Positions 10,501 through 19,317 of a stretch of DNA of 64,000 nt are shown piece after piece (positions within the stretch are counted from its first letter, which is position 1; each line of letters begins with the position of its first letter). The notes beneath the pieces were generated by a model. The model worked only from the letters and a program-made list of their open reading frames with translations. It made no database searches and had not been told where the DNA came from. The stretch is taken from assembly GCA_030248215.1 (NCBI GenBank), contig JASANG010000245.1:248001-312000 (forward strand), given 5' to 3'. The position numbers and the translations under genes are program-made. This DNA is from Enoplolaimus lenunculus (Eukaryota; Nematoda; Enoplea; Enoplida; Thoracostomopsidae).

Positions 10501-13500
10501 ATACAGGCTAACTCATTGTTCACAATAAAAAATTTCATTTTGCCACCTAAAACATTATAAGACAGGGTTAACACGTATCAATTTTCAGAATTGTCATGCG
10601 TTAACCCTACCCTAACGTGTGTTACAAGATGCCCTGTAACACGTATTAGTATAGGGCTGTGACATGTAATTGGGTAGGGTTAACGCAATTTTTTCGTTAG
10701 GGAAGGGTTATCGCATGACAATTTTGTAAATTGACACGTGTTAATACACCCTGCCGTATAATGTTTTCGGTGGCAAAATGAAATTTTTTATTGTGAACGA
10801 TGCATAATGTCCGCGGTTCGATTCTATGCAAAATGTTGATTTTAGGTTGGCAAAATAATCAGCGGATCTGCCGGTCTTCATTTAAACCTGCTCAACATGA
10901 TGGTGAAACTGAGTCAAGAAGTTCAAAAAAACGATACTGAGAGTCCTTGTTTGCTTAAAATCGCAGAGGCTATGCATATGACAGCTGCGATTTATTTAGA
11001 TACTAGTGCCTATACAGAAAACACTGTAAGTTTCAGGGGGTCAACGTTAACGAATGACAGGTACTCGATTATTCATCCGGTCAGCTTTGCAACTATACTG
11101 CAAAAAAATGGTGTGTCAAATTGACTCCCTCCGAAACAGGCTTTACGGGACTATACAAACTGAGTCAAAATTCGACTCCGCTAGAGTCAAACGTGCGCCT
11201 AAGTGAGTCGTATTTGATTCTGAAGAAGTCGAATTTGACTCTGTTTGTGTAGTCCCGTAGAACCTGTTTCGGAGAGAGTCAATTTGATTCGCCATTTTTT
11301 GCAGTGTACGGTAGCAGGTGCCGAAACGACGTCGTCGTCCCGCCCTGTGCGCACATTTTCATCTCAGGGCCGGAAAAGTGTTAGACAACATTAACTGATG
11401 TTATGTTTTGAAATTTTTCTCACCGCCCTGGGGAGTCCACAGAAAATTACGTTTGGGCTGATCAACGAACAATTTTGGGGCACCCCTACAATTGCAACTC
11501 AAGATTGGTTACTTTTAGACCAAGTCAATTTAGGGGGTAGCAGCTAAATTTGGGGGGCACACCCCCCAATGCCCCCCGAGGCGATCCCCGTGCCATCGCC
11601 CCTTGTTGATTTGGACCGGTCCCGTCTACTAACAATAGTCCTTGTTGTGGGACTGCATCCAGCAACTTTATGTAGTTTCGGAAGTACATGAGTTCTTTAT
11701 TAAATCCTTACAATGTATTTTTGGCAGTTGTAAAATTTCAATACAACAATACGTCATCTCATTGCCGGCGGAAGCGCTTCTGACCTACCATTTGGTGAGC
11801 CTGACCGTTGAGGCCATCATCTTGGCAAACGTTTTTCGCTGACCACGAAATTACAGAGCTGTGAAACATTTTATCGGACCCCCATAAACCTGTTTCGAGG
11901 CGACTATCGTAAACGCAAGCCCTGTGGTCATCTGATCATACCATCTGTTTTCATAATCAATTCTAGCAAATATTTGTTGTTTTTGTGGCCGATATAGGCA
12001 TATAAATCTGTAATATGCTTTTTTGCTTCAGGTAATGTGCTGGAATGTTGTTAAAGAACAATGTAATGAAAACTGCACAAAGGTAAGTGTATGATAATTA
12101 TGAAATTATTGACTTCAAGTAATCTAAAATTTTACCAGTTGAGTCGTAGAGACGTGGTAAATATAGGTATATTCTAGTTTTTAGTGAATTTCAAATTCAG
12201 TGATAATTTCACCGAATTCCTCTCAGTTGCAAGGTTGAAATGGTTTAGCCATCACAGGTTTGTAGAAGTCTGCCAAACCTTCTTGCGTCAGCTTTACCAA
12301 ATTCAACTTTAAAATTTTTCTGGATAAACGTTTAATAGTTCGAAATTTTTACTCGATATATAATTTTGGAAACGTTTTGTACATGACGACAGAGGAAGGC
12401 GATAAGGGAGGGGTGATGAGGGTGCCCCCACTCTATGGTCCAGGCCGACCAAAAATTTTTTTGCATAATTTGTATTTGTTCGTTTTTCTGACAAATGTTG
12501 AAAAAATTTGCGCTTCGAGCAATTTAACTAAACACCCTTTATGGTGGCGTTTTCGTCGGGTAATCAATTGGATTTCAATCTTACCCCTGTGACAAAAACG
12601 TAAGCTAAACTGCATGGTTAAGTAATTTTCAAAATCCAACCATTTTTGGACGAACACCGGCTGGAAACATAACCGAAATCACCCCAAAAACGGGCATGCG
12701 CCCCACCGTAGGTATTCACATTACCTCCTCTGTATGGCGAAACGACAAAGTTGGAACCAAGACCGAAACCAGTCAAATTAATCGGTCAAACCAGTTCAAT
12801 TCTATTATTTTTGTGAGGGTTTTTATGAAATTTTTCGATAGGTGATCCATCGAAACTTCTTCGAAAATTTTAGCACAACGGATATATATGTTTTTATTCG
12901 AAATTTTGACTATGCCATTGTTTGATATAAATTTCGTTTGTTTTAGTTCGCGTCAGAATTGAACTGCGTTCATAATGTTTGTGAAAATGTGACCTACACT
13001 TTCTTCCAGCAGTAAGTTTAGTTTCTGTTGTGATCATATAAAATAGCACTAATCACTAGGGTTCCAACCGGAACTAGATTTTGTCGGAAGCGGAATCGAA
13101 ATCGGAATCAATTTTTTCTGTCGGAACCGGAATCGGAATCGCATTCAAGTTTTAGTAATTCTATTGAAAAGTTAAAGATGTATGACTTTTAAGTTTTGTT
13201 GCAGTATGCCTGTTTCCGTTACTGCTCACAGTTTCAGCAAAAATTGTTCATTTAGCTGGCGGAATACACGTAATAAATCGGAATATATACTAAGAAAAAA
13301 CCAGCAGAATAATTGCAAACGAACGAAACAAAACAAAACAAGCAAAATCTATGTTCAATCATCTTAACAACTCATAACCGAAAAATCGGAATTCCGTCAT
13401 CGCAGTCAGCCGGAATCGGAAGTCAAAATTTCCCGGAATTTTAGCCGGAATCGGAATTCCGATGGAACCCTGCTAATCACTAAATCAGTATTTGTCATAG

Positions 13501-16073
13501 ATGTCGGCGTTGATACGTCTACTTTAGTTTAGGCAGAGTTTACAACTCACAAAGCTTCAGCTTCTAACAACACCAATATTGTGGCGTTTAAATTTTATCG
13601 AGTTATAGAATTATTTTCATAACCAACGGAAAACACAATTTCTTCTTTTTCTATTTTCTCCTTCTAAAATCTTTTCATATTTAAAATCCCAACAAAATTT
13701 CCTTTTTATTTGCTATAAATTCCATTATTAAACTCTCCCCCCTCTTTTTCCCTCGCTATTATTTGCATTCATTTGTGGATCCAGAGGGGGTGTGCTTTCC
13801 CCCCCAAAAACTTTACAAAAAAACATAAAACAAAATTCCTTTTCATAATATTCCCCCCCCCCCCCCCCGCTTTATATTTCATCTTCCCCCCCCCCCTCTT
13901 ATATTTTCCGCCCCCCCCAATAAAATAAAAAAACACAAATTCTCCCCCCCCCCCCCACACCATACTTTTTTTTTTCCTTACCCACCCAACCAACCCATTT
14001 TCTACTCTCTCCCCCCCCCTTTTTAGCCCTCCTGTACAAAAAGCATTTTTTCGCGAACATCACGACACCCTCCCCCAGCCGATGCACCAACCCCCTCCCC
14101 CCCCAGGAATACGCTTAATCTACTATTAACGCCGCTAAATGTAACGTTGTCCGTTTTACGGATAATTATTAAATAGTAAATAAATTTCGTCATGATTTCA
14201 GGTTTGGAATATGGGAATGGTACTTTGTTGGGCCGGATATGGTTAAGCAAAATTGTCATGTTCAAGAGGAAGTATGTACGCTGCCTGAACAAGCTCATTT
14301 GTTTTCGGTAAGTTTGCCAATTTGCGAATGTTTTAATATACTTGTACAGTTTTTGAGTATTAAACGTAATCAGATCAAAAATGATATGGCATGTGAGAAT
14401 GTGAGACATGCTTGTCCTAGTGCATATGCAATAAATACAATGCACATTGTGTTGTATGCTTGCTGGTAGGGTAAAGGTCGACATATAGTCAACGATATAA
14501 GCAGTTGGAGAGGCGGGCTACGTGGAGCAGGGGTAGAGTGCTCGCTTAATGATCCGTAGGCTGAGAGTTCGATCGCCGCTCCGGAGGCCCGCTTTTCCAG
14601 CTGGTTTTAGTAGAAAGGTATGAAGTCCTGGTTCCTACCTAGACTGGCATGGTATACGGACCCGAAGTGTTAAATTTGTGCTGTTTCAAAGCGATCAATT
14701 TTAGTGAAACTAAAGATCAGCGTCAATTTACGTTTGAATCAGCGGCGAATGTAAAGAATAGGGGTGGAACAGTATTATAAGCATATTTCTGAGCCAAAGC
14801 CTAAGCGCAACAATGAGCATATTCCTTAAGCCTAAGCCTAAGCCTAAGCGTAAGAATGAGCATATTCCTAAGCCTAAGCCTAAGCGTAAGAATAAGAATG
14901 AGCATATTTCTAAGCCTAAGCCTAAGCCTAAACCTGAGCCAAGCAAACAAAATTAGACTAAAGTTTAAGTTTACTCTATTGCAGTCCCATAGAAAAACGT
15001 TCCGCCCCTTATCTTTACGTGGGCCGAATCAGCAAAGGCAGCTTTCAAGTCTTCAACAGACAAGTTTAGCATCACCGTTGGAGATTGTTCGTAAAATTCT
15101 GCTGAATTTTTATTAGAATTCCGACAGTTTCGCTGACAAAATCAGACGAAAATACAGAGAAATTTCAACGCAAGTTGAACACGTATTTCATATGCCATTA
15201 CATATTGTTTTGGCGTTGTTCTTGGCAAGTTTCGCAACATTTATCGGTAAGTAAAAAATACTATCATGTATTTTTTTATTAGTTGCTACAGTTTCTTGAA
15301 ATTCAAACGGAACAAACCGCAGCGTATTGTATTAATCGGCCATGTTATTTTTAGGGACGTTCCGGTTTCTGGTGGGTCTATAAAAGAGCAGGTTTAGATC
15401 CTAGATCATATTTTTTTGCATAGATTTAGGCTTAGGCTTAGGCTAAGGATTAGGAATACACTTTTGCAACGCTTAGGTTTAGGCTTACGCATAGGAGTAC
15501 GCTAAATCTACTGTTACGCCCCTAAAGTAACATTGGCCCATAATCTATGCTCTTGTACATTCTTCGCATATTTTGGCCTAAAAGTTAAGTTTATGGATAG
15601 GTTCAGGCCTAGGCTCAATGTCATGCCTAGTGTATATCAGGTACGCTCTTATAAACCAGCGTGCTAAATTTATAAAAAGCTGAAACTTTTAACACAGATA
15701 TATCGATATATTAAAGCTGGAACGCCATACATAGGTATTTTGGGCAATTTTCTAGCTTAATGTGTTTACAATACTAGTTCTAAGAGCAGAAACGTGATTG
15801 TTCTCTGAAAATAAAATTTGCATACAGATCGTTGTACATTCGCTAACTTTTGTGCATTGCGCAAAACTGGTTGACTAGTAATATATATTTGTATTTTGAT
15901 TTGTTATAGTGCTTGTTGCACTATGTTGCATGTATTATCACGGTATGTTATGTAACGAAACTAAACGTAAAATGCGCTACAGTCAACTGTTGGATCCAAA
16001 CGATGCTGCGAAACATGGCGATCAGATGAAATCCCTTGCGGCAACTGCAGAAGACGATGAAGAGTTTGATTAA
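7576..16073 (+). CDS. type I membrane protein, cysteine-rich, furin-processed (6 exons)
   Basis: Exons: 7576-8034, 12032-12082, 12947-13011, 14202-14307, 15117-15246 and 15910-16073; all have GT/AG borders and consistent phases, giving about 324 residues. The start is the first ATG, followed by a hydrophobic signal peptide (IMLQVLVVVIVHNPLLAAT). A furin-type site RAKR lies at about residues 33-36, then a Ser/Thr/Pro-rich stretch. The ectodomain (about 90-250) has eleven cysteines, including WGCRWPP, FCSQ, CMHENKCPG, CWNVVKEQCNENC and NCVHNVC, and sequons NCT and NVT. One membrane segment (IVLALFLASFATFIVLVALC) is split by the last intron. The tail carries YSQLL, a YxxPhi-type sorting motif, and an acidic end EDDEEFD. 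A furin site, tyrosine signal and acidic cluster suggest a protein cycling through the trans-Golgi and endosomes or surface. I do not recognise the family; the odd cysteine number suggests a disulphide partner or an unpaired thiol. Confidence 0.7.
8040..8650. repeat. H-type block with tandem duplication
   Basis: Two copies, about 176 bases apart (about 8340 and 8516), of TCACCTCCGGCTCCGGCTCC, GGCAAGTTTCGTTGACCTCC and GGTATTTTTCAC. Each is followed by CGCATTATTTGTTTGTTTT or a close variant and GGGATGTGGGCAG. The first bases of the intron (8040-8075) share GAGTACCGGTCAGCAACCAG with 8450-8470. Confidence 0.7.
10288..10504. mobile_element. TIR element of the TAGCACC family
   Basis: TATTCTCAAATGCATATAGC and ACCTATCACCAG at the left; CGGTGCTACACACATTTGAG and AATA at the right (inverted). 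Other copies: 36331-36497 and 50006-50223. Confidence 0.75.
10513..10803. mobile_element. foldback element with about 105-base arms
   Basis: Left arm begins CATTGTTCACAATAAAAAAT and TTCATTTTGCCACC and continues ACAGGGTTAACACGTATCAA; the right arm carries the complements (TTGACACGTGTTAATACACC, GGTGGCAAAATGAAATTTTT, ATTGTGAACGATG). The loop has TAACACGTATTAGTA. It sits directly beside the TIR element ending at 10504. Confidence 0.85.
11095..11308. mobile_element. S element, full palindrome
   Basis: CTGCAAAAAAATGGTGTGTC at the left and GATTCGCCATTTTTTGCAG at the right form the arms; the whole 210-base element is close to an inverted repeat about its middle. TA lies at each edge, as for Tc1/mariner-type insertion. 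Confidence 0.8.
13048..13473. mobile_element. H element with CGGAATC inner repeats
   Basis: Starts AGGGTTCCAACCGGAACTAG and ends AATTCCGATGGAACCCTGC; inner repeats of 'cggaatcggaat' lie at both ends with a unique 250-base middle. Confidence 0.65.
13795..14105. repeat. C-rich homopolymer block
   Basis: Nine or more runs of 7-18 cytosines, separated by AT-rich spacers, on the + strand (G on the minus strand). The minus strand is able to form G-quadruplexes and the plus strand i-motifs. It lies in the intron before exon 4 of the membrane-protein gene. Confidence 0.85.
14513..14592 (+). repeat. tRNA-like SINE head or tRNA relic
   Basis: A seven-pair acceptor-like stem (GCGGGCT with GGCCCGC) and GAGTTCGATCGCC resembling box B. 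The T stem does not pair and the anticodon arm is poor, so an active tRNA is unlikely. It lies in the last third of the membrane-protein gene, in an intron. Confidence 0.45.
14744..15025. mobile_element. T element, A-type ends, with 8-bp target duplication
   Basis: GGCGAATGTAAAGAATAGGG to CTTATCTTTACGTGGGCC. The 8 bases GAATCAGC flank it exactly on both sides (14736-14743 and 15026-15033). It sits in the intron just before exon 5 of the membrane-protein gene. Confidence 0.9.
15338..15538. mobile_element. T element, B-type ends, inverted
   Basis: GGCCATGTTATTTTTAGGGA, then TTTCTGGTGGGTCTATAAAA, a TTAGGC core, and TACGCCCCTAAAGTAACATTGGCC at the right end (orientation opposite to the copy at 4894). 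Confidence 0.85.
15690..15890. mobile_element. dispersed element with TTAAAGCTGGAACG end
   Basis: TATATTAAAGCTGGAACGCC at one end and GCGCAAAACTGGTTGACTAG at the other. The same two ends appear inverted at about 44920-45105, and the first end recurs at 51345-51410, 63015-63065 and 63350-63410. Confidence 0.6.
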
Positions 16074-16198
16074 AATACCTTTTTTAAAATTTATTTTTAA
16101 ATTTTTTCATTTGGTTTCATTAAAAAATCAGCAAACACCTGCAGCTGTTGCCTTAACGTAAAGCCTACACATAAAGCGTTATCCTAAGCCTAAACATA

Positions 16199-16536
16199 GA
16201 CTGCAAAAAATGGTGAGTGTAATTGACTCTGTCTGAAATTGAATTTTCGCGACTACGCGAACTGTAGTCAAATTCGACTCACTGAGCGACTGGGGTGAGT
16301 CAAATTCGACTCACTGAGCGACTGGGGTGAGTCAAATTTGACTCCGCCAGAGTCAAACGTGCGACTCAGTGAAACGAATTTGACTCTCTGGCGGAATCGA
16401 ATTTTGACACAATTTGTGTCGTCCCGAAAAGCATATTTCGGGGACAGTCGGCGGAGTCGAATTTTGACACAATTTGTGTAATCCCGAAAACCATATTTTT
16501 GAGACAGTCCATTTGATTCACCATTTTTTGCAGTGT
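16199..16536. mobile_element. S element, enlarged by internal duplications
   Basis: The usual S arms, but the block GACTCACTGAGCGACTGGGG occurs twice at about 16277-16328, and the right-arm block GGCGGAGTCGAATTTTGACA is also doubled (16389 and 16449), so the element is about 340 bases. Confidence 0.75.
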
Positions 16537-16659
16537 AAAGCGTTGTTCTCAGCCTAAGCGTACTGAAATCCTTCAACTGCCTTGTATAAATTAAATAGAC
16601 GCCGATCTAAAGCCCAGAAAAGAAATACTGTCTTATCTTGTGAAATGTCATATGGAAAT

Positions 16660-16838
16660 GGTCCAATGTTACTTTAAAGGGCGTAACAGTAGATCAAGCG
16701 TATTTCTAAGCCTAAGCGTTGCAAAAAAGAGTTCCTAAGCCTAAGCCTAAGCCTAAGCAAAAAATGTAATCTAGAATGTAAACTTACTCTTTTATAGACC
16801 CACTAGAAACCTGGCCGCCCTTTAAAGTAACATGGGCC
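16660..16838. mobile_element. T element, B-type ends
   Basis: GGTCCAATGTTACTTTAAAG to CCTTTAAAGTAACATGGGCC, an almost perfect inverted repeat; the core is three CCTAAG units. A flanking GGAAATG/GGAAATG pair suggests a slightly shifted target duplication. Confidence 0.85.
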
Positions 16839-17329
16839 GGGAAATGTACTATTTTTGAACCAATGCATAAAAATTATCGGACAGTTTTCACAATTTAATA
16901 AACAAATTAGTGAAAATATACGTTCAATAAATCGTATGTCAACAGTGATTGCTTTATTTTAAATGTATAAATAAAAGTTTTATTGTTTACAAAGTGGATT
17001 CTCATGTTTGGGAACAGATTGTTTACTGTGCGCATAGTCAAAAACATTAATTGAAAAATAACTAAAGCCATATTCACACGTGCAAGTTTTTGTTGCGAGA
17101 ACATGCAGCTGCAAATTGCACTTATTTGTTTTGTCGAAAATCCCAATCGAAAAACTTGCAGTAGCAAGCAAACAATTTCAACACGGGGACAGATAGGAAT
17201 AAGTACTTCGGAAGAAAGTGAAATATGTGTCAGAAAAGCCAACCAAATTTATCATCATAAGACAATTAACTGGGACAGGAAACCCAATGGCAGCGGTAAA
17301 TCGCGGAAATAGATACTTATAAGTTTTAT

Positions 17330-17600
17330 GGCCCATGTATAGAACAGTGCCGGATCGTTTTCCGGAGGGGCTATAATAGAGTCACAGTTTAAGCTTCAGA
17401 TTAATTTTTTTGCTTAGGCTTAGGCTTTTAGGCTTAGGAATAGGCTCATCCGTACGTTTAGGCTTAGGCTTAGAAATAGGCTCATCCATACGTTTAGGCT
17501 TAGGCTTAGGCTTAGGAATAGGCTCATCCATATGTTTAGGCTTAGGCTTAGGCTTAGGAATATGCTTATACTGCTGTCCGGCACTGTTCTATACATGGCC
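17330..17600. mobile_element. T element, C-type ends, with 8-bp target duplication
   Basis: GGCCCATGTATAGAACAGTG to CACTGTTCTATACATGGCC. AGTTTTAT lies on both sides (17322-17329 and 17601-17608). The core repeats the block 'TTAGGCTTAGGAATAGGCTC' three times with CATCCATACG spacers. Confidence 0.92.
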
Positions 17601-17767
17601 AGTTTTATGGTCATCCACACGGGAGTTTCAGGTGAAGGAACGTTGAAATAAAACCACTTAATAGTTTTTTTACGAAGCGGAACCAGTGCCACGCGAGGTG
17701 GCATAAACCATTGTCCACTGTTTTACGGTCATTTTTTCTGTTTTTTGTACGAAGTCTTAAATATTTC

Positions 17768-17973
17768 GGCCAATGTAAACAACAAAGGTGGAACAGTATT
17801 ATAAACATATTCCTTAACCTAAGCCTAAGCCTAAGCGTAAGATTGAGAATGAGTTTATTTTTAAGCCTAAATCGAAGCCTATTTAAGCCAAACAAAAAAT
17901 TAGTCTAAAGCTTAAAAGTTACTGTGATCTAATGCTACAAATGAACGTTCCGCTCCTGATCTTTACATCGGCC
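17768..17973. mobile_element. T element, A-type ends, with 8-bp target duplication
   Basis: GGCCAATGTAAACAACAAAG to CTGATCTTTACATCGGCC; AATATTTC flanks both ends (17760-17767 and 17974-17981). Confidence 0.9.
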
Positions 17974-18439
17974 AATATTTCATATTTTTACGCAAAAGTG
18001 TGAACTTTTGAAACTGTACGAGTGTAAATATTCTTCCATTACAATATGTAAATGGGGTTGTGCGTATTCATTCCCCCATCGCGATTTTGGATCATTTGCT
18101 GCGTCCCTGTGTTGTATTTTGAAGCAGCTTCGTAAATTAACCTTGAAGGTAAACCCAAAGGTTGCGCTATACTTTAGTCTGCCACACGCCGGCGTGTACC
18201 GCCGTACGCCGCTATGCGTTGCTAACATACAAGCAAAATCTATTTGTCGGCACGCACCGGTATCCGGCGGTACGTGGCGTCGATTCTAAAGTTACCTTTT
18301 ACCTTTGCATACCTTCATGTTTCTTGACTTCGTCTGCATAATGCAAATCCTGGCCGCGCCCGAGGTCAGCAACAAGGAATGGTTACTAGAGGTTGAATGT
18401 CGAATTAAAGGGTGGGCAGTGAAATTTTTTCCTAAATAT

Positions 18440-18654
18440 ACACTGCAAAAAATGCTGACTCAAATTGACTGTCACTGAAATAAGCCTAGACAAACTGAAT
18501 CAAATTCGACTCACTGTAGCAACTCGGGTGGGTCATATTTGACTGTGAAGGAGTCGAATTTGACTCTGGCGGCGTCTAATTTGACTCAGTTTGTGTAGTC
18601 CGGAAACGCTTATTTCGGAGAGAGTCAATTTGAGTCACCATTTTTTGCTGTGTA
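18440..18654. mobile_element. S element, full palindrome
   Basis: CACTGCAAAAAATGCTGACT to AGTCACCATTTTTTGCTGTG, flanked by TA on both sides. Confidence 0.8.
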
Positions 18655-18959
18655 GCAATATTTTAATTCTGTCTATGAAATGTGATTTCGGCAACGAAAA
18701 GGATGAAGTTCGTTGTCGTGTAGTATTTGAAGAATACGTCACAAAATCCTATTTGTCTCCTATAAAATTGGATATTTCAATCTGTTTGATATTTACAGAA
18801 GTTCAGGAGGTTTTTGTAGCTGTTTTGCGTGTTGCGTTTTTTAGTCCGTTGTAAAAGTCGAAAACAACTGCAATTTTTAAAATTCAAACAACAAATAACA
18901 GTTTCCATATTATAAAATTTTCAGCAATAAAACGTATTAATTGCAGGTATACTTCATTT

Positions 18960-19173
18960 GGCCAATGTATACTTTTAGGGGCGTAACAGTAGATTATTAA
19001 GCGTATTGCTAAGTCTTAGAGTAAGCCTAAGCGTTGCAAAAATATGTTCCTAAGCCTAAGCCTAAGCCTAAGCCTAAGCATAAGCCTATGCAAACAAAAC
19101 GCAGTCTAGAATCTAAACATACTCTTTTATAGACCCACCAGAAACCTGGACGGCCCTCAAAGTACTATTGGCT
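18960..19173. mobile_element. T element, B-type, next to SLC52 promoter
   Basis: GGCCAATGTATACTTTTAGG at the left, five CCTAAG units in a row at about 19051-19080, and a worn right end (CCTCAAAGTACTATTGGCTC). It lies immediately upstream of the riboflavin transporter. Confidence 0.8.
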
Positions 19174-19317
19174 CTTCATTTTGGCGTTTCAGCTGTAAAA
19201 ACTTCACATATATGTAGGCAGTTGAATAACTTATCAAATCGCTTATCATTTATCAGATTTCAAATATTTTTAAAATCGTCACCATTTAAAAATCACTCAA
19301 CTACAGTTGAACCAAAT

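Larger units (their letters stand above)
8035..12031 (+). other. intron 1 of the membrane-protein gene
   Basis: About 4 kb, beginning with a tandemly duplicated H-type block (8040-8650). It also holds a pale copy of the GGATCC/GGGG family (8810-9000), a patch of CGACAA repeats (9870-10040), a TIR element (10288-10504), a perfect-looking foldback (10513-10803) and an S element (11095-11308). I see no exon in it. Confidence 0.6.
16074..19317. other. intergenic block between membrane-protein gene and SLC52 gene
   Basis: No coding exon is supported. It contains S elements (16199-16536, 18440-18654), T elements (16660-16838, 17330-17600, 17768-17973, 18960-19173) and a GC-richer patch (18160-18290). 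The last T element ends only about 145 bases before the transporter ATG, so it probably overlaps that gene's promoter or 5' UTR. Confidence 0.6.

Noticed and set aside
14023-14484. 153-codon minus-strand open frame
   Set aside because: It runs through the poly-C block and a coding exon on the + strand; the composition reflects the G runs, and no domain is visible.
16268-16576. 102-codon minus-strand frame
   Set aside because: It is a read-through of an S element; the repeated SESNLTHP-like words come from GACTC repeats.
17410-17646. Leu/Gly-rich frames at T elements (also 14728-14946 and 14856-15116)
   Set aside because: Gly-Leu and Ser-Leu repeats are translations of TTAGGC units, not protein.
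19051-19084. True telomere or chromosome-end healing
   Set aside because: Only five units, inside a transposon with both ends; no long array exists in the window.
19168-19317. N-terminal extension of the riboflavin transporter by 50 codons
   Set aside because: It would begin in a T element without ATG; conserved SLC52 sequence starts right after ATG 19318.
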